From NCBI GenBank assembly GCA_043228905.1, contig JBHGNT010000008.1, forward strand, positions 5,456,001 through 5,520,000: a DNA stretch of 64,000 nucleotides, given 5' to 3'. The DNA is from Azolla caroliniana (taxonomy: Eukaryota; Polypodiophyta). How positions within the stretch are numbered: position 1 is the stretch's first letter; each line of letters begins with the position of its first letter. Below are positions 51,201-62,777 of the stretch, in pieces. The notes beneath the pieces were generated by a model. It made no database searches. It worked only from the letters and a program-made list of their open reading frames with translations, and was not told where the DNA came from. Both the position numbers and the translations under genes were made by a program.

Positions 51201-52196
51201 CATTACACATGCCAACAAGAGTATAACCTGTCTATTCCTCATGTATGATGAATTGATTATATGAGAAGATAGTACATAGCACCCAAATTTGAAAAGGAAG
51301 AGAAGGGGTTACTGGAATATTGACCTTAACAGGATATTTTGCAGCAGGAACTTTTCATCTTTTTGTTGTCATATAGTGAATTCAAATTAATCCTAAATCG
51401 GTTATGAAATGATAAGGGAAGTATTGTTAAATGCTTTGGGACCAGTGCTTGATAGGACATCATCTGTGCCTTTAAAATGAGGGAAGTGTTTATTTTCCAA
51501 ATTCTTAATGAGGCCTTCTGCTACTTTCAACAAATTAAATTCTTATTAAGATTCTGTTTTAGAAAACCATTTTCTAAAGGAGCAGTAGCAGCCTCTTGGA
51601 GATCACACTGACAATTGTATTGTGCATTCGTGACTTACCCTTAATAAGCAGATTTGTTTTGGGCTACGTGACTTGTGCTAAATAGGAAGAGCAATCTTTG
51701 TGCTTGCTAGGATGTTCCCTCTGCTGGTAAAAAATTGGGAAAACTTTTTTGTGTCAAATTCTTAATAATGCCTTGTTCTGCTGTCTGTTCCAACAAATCT
51801 TTAAATTAGTAAGGGGAAAGCAACAAAATAGCCTAACTTGTTGGGTACCTTCTAGATTACCTCTATATTTTATAATTATCTGAATACCCTTCTGTAGTAA
51901 ATTTTTTATTACAGGGGATCCTGATAATTGTTGAAATTTAGCAAGATTCTGGTAATAGCCAACAATTTAGGTGTATTTTGGTGTTTTATCCAATCCTTAG
52001 ATCTTTTGCTAATGAGCATTGTTTTGCAATCTATAGGTTTGTTGACCGACCTGATGAGCTTCGTGAGGCTAAGGCACCTCAACCTCAGCCACCTCAGAGA
52101 GCCGCAATACCACCATGGATTAAGTCTAAAATGAAACAACATTGGGCTTCAGAAACCTTTGGTTTACGAAATACAACAGCTCCTTCAGAGGCTTAA
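48256..52196 (+). CDS. Ribosomal protein bL17, mitochondrial type, six exons
   Basis: Exons 48256-48320, 48456-48510, 50529-50579, 50819-50910, 50990-51067 and 52037-52196 join with GT-AG introns and consistent phases to 166 residues. Motifs in order: MKHGVRMRKLNRTGEHRWAM, TMVSQLIKHERIETTLPK, AKELRQVADNMITLGKE, a basic helix (ARRKAAAVLRGD), GGYTRILRTRIRQGDSATM and YIEFVDRPDELREAKAP. This is the full bL17 family core with no N-terminal extension, as in plant mitochondrial-type L17. It would sit at the exit-tunnel side of the large subunit. Intron 2 is about 2 kb. The exon 5 splice donor is duplicated in the next intron. Confidence 0.95.
51052..51295 (+). repeat. Tandem duplication covering the exon 5 end and splice donor of the L17 gene
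   Basis: TGG(C/T)CTACATAGAGTATGTATC occurs at about 51055 and 51172, and the following about 100 bases are repeated with substitutions (TATTCCT(T/C)ATGTA, GAGAAGATAGTA(A/C)ATAGC). The unit is about 119 bp. Confidence 0.88.
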
Positions 52197-54113
52197 TTTG
52201 CCAGCACCTAAAACTTCTGTGCCTCAATTTTGTTGCGAACTCTCAGGAAAACCCAAAAGTGCAAAAACAACGGATAGATTTTGCACACATCTGATGTAAT
52301 AGCCCAATATTATGTGATAAAAAAGCTTATGATCAAAGCTTAATATAATCATAATGATCATGGTTGTGACTAGTGGTTTTGGTTGTATATCAATACAATC
52401 GTAGTAGGATTCATAGTGAGCCAGAAGTCATCTGTTCTCATTAGAACCCTAACAATGGCTCTGCACATGAAAGACTTAAATTCACAATGTGATCAAGCCT
52501 TTCAGTGTTGAAGCCTTACAGATAATTCTCAATAACAAACTTTGTTTCTTTCACTCTTCAAAGGGTTAAGGCCATATGTATTTCCTCGGTGATCTAAGAT
52601 GAGTGATCAAGCCAATGATGAGAGGTCCTAGATCTACCATGTGGCATTCAATATAAATTGTGAAGTCAAGAATGAAAGGATTTTTTCATGCAATTGGCTA
52701 ATGGTAACAATGACTTGTTTTATGTGCATTCATATATTATTGCCACTTGGTTTGTGACATTAGTATTCAGGTATAGTGATTATTGCCTGCAATCTAGGGT
52801 GCTAATAAATATACTTAACTAATCATAGTAATTATCACTCTGAACAATGGTAATTAACTAGAGTTAACATGAATTAAAATACTATTTTATAGTTTTGATG
52901 GGTGTAAGAAATGTTTTTGTTTATGGAGTGATTTCAGTTTTTTCATCTAAGGTGTAAAATGATAAATTACCCATAAGGGAACAGACCATTATTATCCATC
53001 ATTGTACAGGGGTTAATATTTGATGATTATCTTTGGAAGTACTTGTTATTGCTTCATCCAAAACAGTGACTTGCTATCGAAGATGAAGTATGGCCATAAT
53101 AATTTGGGTTGTAGGGTGTTACAAATTTAGTTTGCAACTTCAATGAAGTATGTGTCATCACTCTGTGAAGACAACGCTGTTTCTTTGAGACAACAATTTG
53201 AAGGATGCTAATTAATGAGATCACGAACAGAGTGCCCTTGCATATATATGCATATTGCATTCAAGAAAAGATTTACTGCTAACTTTATACTAGTTTGCTC
53301 TTGGCCTATTTCTTTTGGTACCTTGATACAACTAGTAATCTTGTTGAGGGTGATAAATTGTAATCAATGCATTATCCTTTATTTTCTTGTACTAGTAAAA
53401 ATCTTCGTGTCTCTTTAAAGGAGAGATGAGGTTTTTATTAAGAAACACAAATTATAGCTTATTGAGATTCATAATGTTACTCTATTGAATTTCAATGCAT
53501 AAACATGATGGTGCAATGGTAATGCAAAAATTGTGGTAAGGTAGATTGCTTGCAGAAACATAGGAAAAAATGCATTGCATGCTAAAACACAATGTGGAAA
53601 GATGATATTGACCATATATATATATATATGTATATACATATATACATATATATCACATGATATCATCCATAAATTCATTACCGAATGTTTTTTTTCCAAA
53701 AGCAAGGCTTGTAAGCAATACCATTGCCTTCAAGTTCAAAAGCTCATTCGTTATGACTTTCTTACTCGTAACAATACCATAATGGCATCAATCCAAACCT
53801 AATGAAAGGTTGACGATAGCACCACAAATCCTTGACCAAATTCTCTACAAGAGGACAATCTAAACTCGCTATGAAAAGTCAAAAGTGGGATCATTGAAAC
53901 AATAACTTATCGCAAAGTGAACCAAAGGCTAAGGTTTTGATACTTTCAATGGAAAAAGAGATCAAGGAATAAGAAAGAAGAAGAAGACACATGGCACCAT
54001 TGGCTTGAATTGAAGGTTTGTGATGAACCCTCATATTTCTCCAAGGGCATAGAAGTAGATATATATAAGGGTAATAAAATAATAATAGAAAACCCATCCA
54101 TTGAAATGGAAAA
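52197..54113. other. Intergenic between L17 and the F-box gene
   Basis: No gene is seen. It contains a TA-rich microsatellite at 53613-53655 (TATATATATATATGTATATA) and plain AT-rich sequence. Confidence 0.55.
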
Positions 54114-54152
54114 GAAGAAGAAGAAAGAAGAAGAAGAAGAAGAAGAAGAAGA
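54114..54152 (+). repeat. (GAA)n tract before the F-box ATG
   Basis: About twelve GAA/AAG units directly abut the ATG at 54153. The frame is open through the repeat, so an earlier ATG (54010) cannot be excluded. Confidence 0.8.
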
Positions 54153-55505
54153 ATGGACTTCCAAGGTCTCATGGAAAACAAGAAGGGGGACCCCAAAGAA
54201 GAAAAAGATGCAGACAAAGAAGATGACGAGTTCTTCCCTTTTGTTCATCTTCCATCAGAGCTTGTCCTCAACACAATTCTCGCTTGGCTTCCTCTCAGAT
54301 CTCTTTTCCGTTTCAAGACAGTTTGCAAGCTATGGAATTCTACCATTTCTTCACCAACGAAATTCACCCACTTCCCTTCTCACCTCAAGAAACAGAGTGA
54401 GAACCCTTGGCTCATTTTTTTCACACCGAAAAACTTCGATTTCATCGTCGCCTTTGATTTCGAGGCAGATGTATGGTTCAGATTTGATTCGGATTTCCTG
54501 TCGGCTTCACATAGTGGCTTGATTTGGTGCATTGGATCTGCCCGAGGTTGGCTACTTATCAAGTTTGATTCTACTCTTCATGTATGTAATCCTATCACTA
54601 AATCTCTCTTTGCTTTGCCTCCTTTTAGACGTATTAAATTGCTTGTGACTCAAGGTTTTTATGCTGATTTCACCCCTATTTGCAAAAATGGTAAAATTTC
54701 ATGTGCCCACACAAGGAGATGTGGTTCTAAACGCATGAAATGCCATGAAAAGGAGAAAGCCGGTGAAAACCCATGTGCCTGCATGAATAAGAGCAAGAAA
54801 TCTGACGAAAAACAATTTACCTGCATAAGGAGAAATGGGTTTAAAGTCCTTGTGATAGGGAATAATAAGAGTGAACTTGTTATTGTGGCATATGATGCAA
54901 AGAAACACTCATGGATCCTTGTGGGAAACCTTCCTAGTTCATTTGTGATCAAACATGATGAAATGGTTGAATGTAACGGGTTGTTTTATAGCCTTCTTTT
55001 GACCCCCAAAGCTATGCTAATCATTGGTGGGGGCTTTGCTGAAGAAGAAGAAGAAGAAGAAGAAAAAGAAGAAGATGACGACGAAAAGGAAGGAAAGCTA
55101 ATACATTGGAGAATTCAAGCATTGCCTGATGCTGATAATATAACTAACCCTCGTCTTTTATCTTGCCGAAATGCCCTTTTTATGGTATGTTATAATAGTA
55201 GCCAAGACCATGAATGTATCCTTATGTGGCGATTTGAATCATGTTCTGAGGTTTGGATTAAGATGGATCCAATGCCCGATGTAGTATCAGAAGATATGAA
55301 AGCAATCTCATTGTCGAATTGGTTCGATTGTGTCGGAGTCGGGAAATTCATATGCTTTCAAGCCTTAAATACTCAGAAAGTTCTTACTTACAATGTATTT
55401 GATGGTACATGGAGATGGCTCCCTGATCTACCTTATTCTTTTGATACTGGTCCTATCAGAGGCTTTCAGTTTGAACCTCGACTTGAATATAGTTTGATGA
55501 CTTAA
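54153..55505 (+). CDS. F-box protein, single exon, 450 residues
   Basis: The F-box is at residues about 30-70 (LPSELVLNTILAWLPLRSLFRFKTVCKLWNSTI, given here by its ends only: LPSELVL and WNSTI). It is followed by a region with the pattern of plant F-box/kelch proteins (VCNPITKSLFALPPF, WLLIKFDSTLHV, NPRLLSCRNALFMV, WRWLPDLP). Such proteins bind SKP1 of an SCF ubiquitin ligase and choose its substrate; no substrate can be read from the sequence. There is a cysteine/lysine-rich insert at about 180-235 (CKNGKISCAHTRRCG), and a Glu/Asp run near 296-315 comes from a second GAA repeat. No introns are present, which is common in this family. Confidence 0.87.
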   Translation: MDFQGLMENKKGDPKEEKDADKEDDEFFPFVHLPSELVLNTILAWLPLRSLFRFKTVCKLWNSTISSPTKFTHFPSHLKKQSENPWLIFFTPKNFDFIVAFDFEADVWFRFDSDFLSASHSGLIWCIGSARGWLLIKFDSTLHVCNPITKSLFALPPFRRIKLLVTQGFYADFTPICKNGKISCAHTRRCGSKRMKCHEKEKAGENPCACMNKSKKSDEKQFTCIRRNGFKVLVIGNNKSELVIVAYDAKKHSWILVGNLPSSFVIKHDEMVECNGLFYSLLLTPKAMLIIGGGFAEEEEEEEEKEEDDDEKEGKLIHWRIQALPDADNITNPRLLSCRNALFMVCYNSSQDHECILMWRFESCSEVWIKMDPMPDVVSEDMKAISLSNWFDCVGVGKFICFQALNTQKVLTYNVFDGTWRWLPDLPYSFDTGPIRGFQFEPRLEYSLMT

Positions 55506-57860
55506 GTGGTTGTTCAAAGATAAATTAATGGTATATTTGCAAGCGTAAAATGTCTCCAATGTGGCCCACTTATTTTCTTGACCACTTATTGTGGAATATA
55601 TTTGAATAGACTACATTAATGCTCAATAGAAATTTGAGAACACAGACATCTAGCGAAGAATGGTCTGCGAATGCATTAAACACTGTAATAAACATAATTC
55701 ATACATTCCACATGCATTTTATGAATCAATCTATGCACATGGTATTTATTATAGTATGGGATATAAATTGAGAATCATATTTATAGGTATTTCCGTCTTG
55801 ATTTTTATCTAGTTTCATGTACAATGCCCATTACAATTTGGCTTTTCAAGAACTAATGAGGTTCGCATGTTTATTAAAAAAAACTCAATACAGACAATGG
55901 TAATGTTTAACTATCTCATGCTTGAATAGGATTTCACCAAAATTTAAATCTAGAAATTTGTTTTCATGAAACTTAAGTGCTTATTTTGATGACTTTATAG
56001 CTACCCAACCTTTAGCACCCTCAACTTCTTACCTGTGTCTATCTATGGTCTCATCTCTTACATGATGCCAATGGCATACAGAAAGTTGGATAAAGAAATG
56101 ACTTATAGCAACCCAACCTTATTGCTCTCAACTTTTTATCCTATGTCCAGCATCACAGCATCTTAAATAATGGCAATGGCTTATAGAAAATTGGGTAAAG
56201 AAAGACAAGAAAAAAGAAGAGACATGTTTTTATGACTCTGCTTCTGTTTTTTTCAGCCTTTTTTGGGCTGTTTTTTAATCTTTAAGAATGGGCATGATTC
56301 TATGAAACTTTTATGTACTCAGTTTTTCTTTTGGCTGTTTCCCTTTCACCCTTTTTTTTGGGCTGTACCTTTGAGTAATTTGTTTTGGAGCTCATAATAG
56401 CTAAAATTCTATTTAAGCAATTGGTTATGTCACAAATAGTTGCCTATTTTGAGTAATTTGTTTTGGAGCTAATAATCACAGCAATTCCATTTGCATCAGT
56501 AATTGTTTTTTATGCTAAATATGAATTAAACTAGTGGTAGTCGTTAAGTTGAAAAAAAGTGAAGATTTTCGTTAGGGGTTTAATTTGGTATGTTGATTAG
56601 TGATTATTCATCATTCATAGTAAGTTGTTGCAATGATAATGAATTAGTGAGTCAATTCACATAATCGTAATTCGATTTAGTGCAAACATGTTGCTGCATG
56701 TAAGGAGGTTATTATTTTGAATTAGCATTTCAATTTGTATCACTGATTGGGATTGATAATATTTAAATCTAAAACTATAAATTTGCATCATGGGCTGGGG
56801 TTGGTAATTTTAAATCTAGATTGCTAATAACTGCAATGGAACATGGAATTTTGCTGTGCCTTCAACAAACTGTATACCATTTTCATACACTTAGACATTA
56901 CGTAAGAGTACAAGGGACAAGTGTGACACTTGTAAAAGGGACAATTGAAGAGAGACTAATGAGATATTGTCGAACCGGGAACATTTTATATGCTATAAAA
57001 GACAATTCGATGTCTTTCAAGCTTCTTCTTGCATTCTAGAGAACTTGAACTAAAGCTTAAGCCTTTCCTAATCCCTCTTTCTCATAAGTTACACTCTTGA
57101 ACGTGATCTTATTAATACTTCATAAGACTTGAAACTTGAGCGTCTAGCTTAAGAATTTGGGTTGATTGTAAATCTTTAAGGGAAACTCGAATACCACTAT
57201 TTGCACTTTATCTTTCCTTCTTTTATGTATTCCATTAATTGTTTGTGTTAAATAAATCAAGACTGGTTAAGTGGGCCTAAGCTCATTTTATTGTATTTAG
57301 GCATTAGTTCTAGAGTTTCCTCACTTGTTCTTGTTGCTTGCTTGTAGATTTAGAGTGGTTTGACATCCCTCACCTACTTGTTTCACTGAAAATGAAATAC
57401 ATGTTGTCGCGATGATGGTAGATTTTAGTTCTAGGATAGTTAGGGCTAACTAGAACAATGTGTGACGACCCACCGAACTTCCATACAAACATCCCAAAGT
57501 AATATGGGAGTCTCAAGGCTCCTAAGAATATTGAAGTAACCTCAAGGTTACTCGGATCCATCCCCAAGTAATATGGGGGTCAAGGATGTCCTTGCCTTAC
57601 TGATTCACACGGGTTTTTATGCCGCCATGTTTTTTTCTTGTTATTGTGAACCCTAATTAAATTGAAGAACCTAGACTTAGCATGTTCACCATATCACATA
57701 CATCAGATACACATATACTTGAGAGTTATTATACACAAAGTTAACGTAGTCTCATAATTCAGCTAATGTGGTCTCATCTGTGTCTCTAGACCAACAAGGT
57801 TCACTAAAAGAATGTCAACCCAGTGTCCATTGACTATGCCTTTGAGGCACAAACTAGGTG
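55506..57860. other. Intergenic, with a possible solo-LTR-like stretch
   Basis: No gene is seen. Bases about 56900-57400 have the make-up of an LTR: a TATA box (GCTATAAAAGAC at 56993) and then a CTT-rich leader-like stretch. I cannot find a matching copy or clean ends. Two near-repeats (AAGTAATATGGGAGTC, AAGTAATATGGGGGTC) lie at 57498 and 57562. Confidence 0.3.
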
Positions 57861-57868
57861 ATAAGATT

Positions 57869-58403
57869 TAGCTACGGGTTTGGTTCGGTGTAGTTTTATT
57901 TGCCTTGAAAACAAACCATTTATAGAAAACAAAAACCAAACTAAATTGTTTATGAACTCTCAAGCCACTTAAACCAAACCATTTAGGAAAAGGTAAATCC
58001 AACCATTTAAGGAAAAGTTGAAACCATTTAATAAAAGATTTAAACCTAACCATTTAAGCAAAACTAATTAAAAATAAAATAAATAAAAACATTAATTTAA
58101 ATATTAAATCAAATAATCATTTAAGTTAAATTAATTAAATCAATAAACAAGAAAACATTAACTTAACCATTAAATTAATAAACCATAAAAGAAATAAAAT
58201 AAAGTTAACCAAAAACCAATAAACCAAACCACTTAGTCCTATAAACCAATAAACCCGAGTTTTAGAACCAACCTGATCTAAAACCAAACCGTTAAATAAT
58301 AATTGAACCAAACCAAACCATTTGATTATATTGGAACCATTAAATTGTGAAACCATTACTTAATGGTTTGATTTAGTTTGAGTTGGAACCGTGCCCATAG
58401 CTA
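57869..58403. mobile_element. hAT-like non-autonomous element, 535 bp
   Basis: Perfect 8-bp target duplication ATAAGATT (57861-57868 and 58404-58411). The ends TAGCTACGGG and CCCATAGCTA are inverted repeats. The interior is rich in AAACCATTTA and AACC motifs with no coding capacity. Confidence 0.85.
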
Positions 58404-58411
58404 ATAAGATT

Positions 58412-59510
58412 CACCAATCCTATTCCTTAGGAAACTCTCACGAGACTCTTTATATTGGCCTTTTGGCTCCCTATTGCTTGTTCAAGAAATACTTTATACA
58501 ATCTAGAAATACTTTATTACGTTAGAAGATGCTTAATGTAAGGTATATCAATGTGGCACATAGGACCTGGGAATGTATAAGATCAAAAGAAGCGACGATT
58601 CTCTTATATTCGATCAATATCCATGATTAGCAGGCATTTCTATTGTGAAAGAGTTCATAATGCTCATTAGGTATTAAACGATCCAAAGCAACCACAACTC
58701 TCAATAGGGCACACCACTAAAGATTCAAGGTGTGCTTTTGTTCTAGAGACTTGTAACACTACACAAGATGATTCCATTTCCTAATGTTAGCTATGTATAG
58801 TCGCCAAATTAGAGATTATTTGTCTCTTGAGATATTTTCGTTTCTTCCTCATCTGGGAGATCTTGAACATATTGTAAACAATATAAGGAGGTTAGCTACC
58901 TTCTTATAAAGGGAGACTTGACTTATGTTGAGGCTATGATGGTGTGGCCATGGTTCTCGTTAGCTAAGCATTTGCGTTCTTCGCAAAACCCAAGGTATGA
59001 CTCGCATCAACCCTTGATGGTATGGGACATTGACGAGGTACAACGTTGTCTTATGTTATTTCTAGGGAGTGGTCGTGTGATTTGGCACCCCTCTTTCCTT
59101 TCTTTGGTCTATAATTTCTTATGTTTTGCTTAATTAATTAGTTAGACTCTAACATTAAATCACACCATTACTAGGTGCATGTTCTCACTTTCTTCTTATG
59201 TTTGTTTTTATTGTGTTAAGACTATTATTTTGACACACTCATCTCAAATTTGAAAAGACATTCAAATATTGTCAAATCCCATAACAAGAATAATTGTGTC
59301 CCTATTTCTTGTACATAATGTATATGAATCTTTTGTTTTTTTTTCCAAAAAAATAAAATTCCTTCCATTAGTTACAAAATTTTACAGATGAGGGTGTTAT
59401 ATACAAATCCTTGTAGGGACGCGATAGTTCTATCTTATGTGGATGCCCACTGACTTAAGAAAGGGAGAGGACGATCATTGTTGGATGAAGGCTAGTCGTT
59501 GTCTTTCAAC
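58412..59510. other. Intergenic, no gene seen
   Basis: AT-rich sequence with no recognised element. Confidence 0.45.
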
Positions 59511-59770
59511 TCCATTGGAGCCGCCCTTGAGGCCATCGTATTAGCTCTTTAGAGTGGCTACAACTTCACTCCATATCTCTTGCATTAACATTACTCGATG
59601 CAATGTTTGGTTGAAAAAGACCCATCTACACCGTTGTTTCCATCGGAGCCGTCCTTGAGGCCATCGTATTGGCTCTTTAGAGTGGCTACAACTTCACTCC
59701 TTATATCTTGCATTAACATTACTCGATGCGATGTTTGGTTGAAGAAGACCTATCTACACCGTTGTTTCCA
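59511..59770. repeat. 128-bp tandem duplication
   Basis: GGAGCCG(C/T)CCTTGAGGCCATC recurs at 59517 and 59645, and the rest of the unit (TTTAGAGTGGCTACAACTTC, GATGCAATG or GATGCGATG) is repeated with a few changes. It probably belongs to the LINE relic on its right. Confidence 0.85.
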
Positions 59771-59929
59771 TAGAGTCCAAAGAATTATTGGGCTGATCAA
59801 TTCTAGCACAACTTGAGATTTGGCAATATTAGGACTTGAGTGGATATTGTCGAAGGTGGAAAAAAACCTCTTGTGCTTTTATCACCAAAGTCATCCTCTC
59901 CTCCTAATGCTTGTACCTATTAACTAGGA

Positions 59930-60330
59930 GCTGCCATGATAAGCAACATACATTTCCCCACTTGATTGTGCCTTGCACTTGGTATAATTGCAATAGGCGG
60001 CAACCCCCAACCATATTCGATGGGTCTTTGGGCATTCCCACAGAGTGTGTCAGATTGATTCTGTTGCATTTGGGCATGCTACACAATTAGGAGAACTAAG
60101 GTTCCCACGTTGCCACACTCCAACCAATAATGCCTTATTTATTAATAGCCATTGGAATGTGGTAATTTGCCTCACATGATGTTGTTTCCAGAATTTCTGC
60201 TAAAACTTGGTGATAATTGTGTGAGGAACATGATATGTGTGCCAAACCTTTGTGGTAGCCAGCTCTCGGGCGGTTTGAGCGGCTAGAATGTGGCGACCCA
60301 ATCTAGTCGTGAATTGGAAGAAAGGGATGA
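59930..60330 (-). pseudogene. LINE zf-RVT relic
   Basis: Minus-strand shifted frames give KVWHTYHVPH, FWKQHHVRQITTFQWLLINKA, then CVACPNATESI, HTLWECPKTHRIW. This is the zinc-binding tail (zf-RVT) of plant non-LTR reverse transcriptases, with stops and frameshifts. No RT core is found near it. Confidence 0.6.
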
Positions 60331-61116
60331 CATATGAATCTTTTGCATTTAAAATCCTTTTATTTTAAAATAATTCTACCATGGACTATTATTTAAGCGT
60401 AATATCTTCTAAGTCTACATTCATGCTTAACACAAAAGAGGATACCATCTTCACTTAACACAATAGAATGTCGAGTTTATTGCAAAAAGAGCTTTTAGTG
60501 AGAAATTATAATAACTCATGATGTTCATTGCTACGTGATTATTAACATTAATGTTTTCCCATGTGCTAGACATCATGTTTCAAAGCTTTTGTTTACACAC
60601 GCAAGGTGTCTTCTCACTAGATACTCATGTTCTTGATTCTAGTTCTTGTATGAGCATTACTCACCATGTTTATTTTATACATGTTTGGAAAGTTTAGCAT
60701 GTTTGAGTTAATCTTGTATCTTTACTGTCTATGATCCCATCTCCTATGGTTTTTTTAATTGTAGACATGAAATATTAATGATTCGAGGGAATAGAGACAT
60801 GAATGTGGTGGTGTTTTCATTTGAAGACATGGCATATTAATAATGACAATGTGAGAGAATAGATCCTAATATTTATGATTTTTTCGACCATTCCAAAGAG
60901 TTAAATTAGTTTTAAAAATCCTTATTTAACTTTACAAATATCTTCTAGAGAGGTATTGTAAGTGTGCCAATAATAATAAAAGTTGGGTCATATAAATATA
61001 AGCCCTTGGTTTCATCATTCTTCCTAATAAGGTTGATCACTATATTATGAAACATAAGCTTTGAGAATCCTTTTCTATGTTTACAATATTTTTTCTTCCA
61101 CAAAGACATAATTGTG
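60331..61116. other. Intergenic, no gene seen
   Basis: AT-rich sequence between the LINE relic and the 3' end of the peptidase gene. Confidence 0.5.
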
Positions 61117-62777
61117 TCAATAGCAAGGATTATAATGAGTATCTTTCAAGAACGATTTGCAAAGTTGCTTGAAAATTTTGTGATCGGCTCTTCCTTGCTT
61201 GAAGGACAACACTCCTTGTTCAAGAGTTTTTGCCTGCAAATGTTTTAAGAATGCAAAAATGGAAAGAGTAATGATGAGAAGTTCATCCAATGCAATAGTA
61301 AAAATGGATCTTTACTTAAATTAGGCAATGTGAATGTACATAGTACTAAATACTCAAAATTAATAGGGGTACGTACAAACCGGCACAAGATATTTGAGGC
61401 AAGAGTTAAATAGCTCCAACGCAATATCTTCTGTGAATTCAGGATGCCCTTGAATTCCAAGAATTTCGTCTCTCACTGCATAAATCTCAGTTTGTGTGGT
61501 TGTTGATGATGCTAAAACTTGTCCACCATGTGGAATTTCAAAAACCTAGATGTTTGAAAATGTTGATGAAATTTTTAGTATGAATATACAAAACATGATT
61601 TGCTTTTAACACAAGAAATCTTAGCCATTTCCCACATTGTGGATTAGCACCAACTGTGTATGCTATATGCGATATAACTAGCTAGATGTCTACAATGTAC
61701 ATACCTCATCTTGATGTATCTTAATTATATTCAATGAGGAGGGCAATTGGTGACCATATGGTTTTGAGTACATGGCATTTGTAATTGTAATCTTCTTCAA
61801 ACCACACTGCCATCCATTCAATGCTCGACCAGTCTTTCCACCGAGAGCTCGACTTATCACCTGTTATTGATTGAAATGTAGTGGTTATTATTATGATAGT
61901 AAATGATAAATATGATTGTAGTAATAATTCATATTACTCGTGAGAAACCTAAATGGATTAAAAAAATCCACGAAAGAATGTTACTATCAAAAGTCACGTG
62001 GACAAATGGTACCATCAAAGAAAAATATGAAATTGGGCTAATGGAAGGTTTTAACAATGCTAGACAATCATACACTGGTGATAACTTCAGACATCATACT
62101 CTAGAGAGAATGTCAAACAATCCTATATGAGAGATAATGATAGTGATTGTTTACAAGAGCATGAGTTGTTCATTTAATCTCGGTTGATTGAGAACTACAT
62201 GATTGCATCTAAATGAAGGCTTCAAGCACATGAGATCTTTATAACTTATGGTTATATGTAATACCAAATGGAAGACTACAGAAAGCGAGACAATCGACAT
62301 TCCTCAAAATCCAATCTTCAGTATTGAATAAGTCTTTAATGTTGACTTCATGTCCAAAGCAAAGATGTAATTACTAATATATATATAGCATTTTACTTGA
62401 TGTCCAAAGCAAATGCCCAATAGCTTTTTCTTCTTGGTGTGATGGATATTCCAAAGGAGCTGACAAAGCCTAAGTACCCATGGTTCATTACCATGAGCAT
62501 CATGCCGACTTCCAGTGATGATGAAGGCATCATAGTGGTCTAGATCTTGATCGCATGGGAATTCATTGTCAACAACATGATAGGTATCCCAAATCTCCCC
62601 AGGATCGCTCAACATTCTTATGAAAAGGCTAGCTACCCCATTATATTGTTTTCTTACATACTCAGAAGCATGGCCACCAAGGAGAATAGCGAATCGATGG
62701 TTATTTAAGGAGGATTTCTCACAATGGCAAGGAGGCAATATGTTGGTGTTGCTTAAAGGGTTAGATTCTATAGCCAT
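61117..62777 (-). CDS. Gamma-glutamyl peptidase-like class I glutamine amidotransferase, four exons
   Basis: Exons on the minus strand are 62397-62777, 61705-61860, 61381-61545 and 61117-61233. All three introns fall between codons and follow GT-AG. The product is 272 residues, slightly longer than plant gamma-glutamyl peptidases (about 250). The catalytic triad is visible: Cys in LLGICFGHQ at the end of exon 1, and His and Glu in GIQGHPEF in exon 3. Also present are FAILLGG, IITGSRHDAHGNEPW and HQDEVFEIP. In Arabidopsis such enzymes cut gamma-glutamyl groups from glutathione conjugates in glucosinolate and camalexin synthesis. In a plant without those pathways the substrate would be some other glutathione conjugate. 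Likely cytosolic. Confidence 0.94.

Noticed and set aside
62304-62396. Extension of the peptidase exon 1 past GICFGHQ
   Set aside because: A GTAAAATG donor follows the motif and the rest of the enzyme continues in three further exons; the extension is intron.
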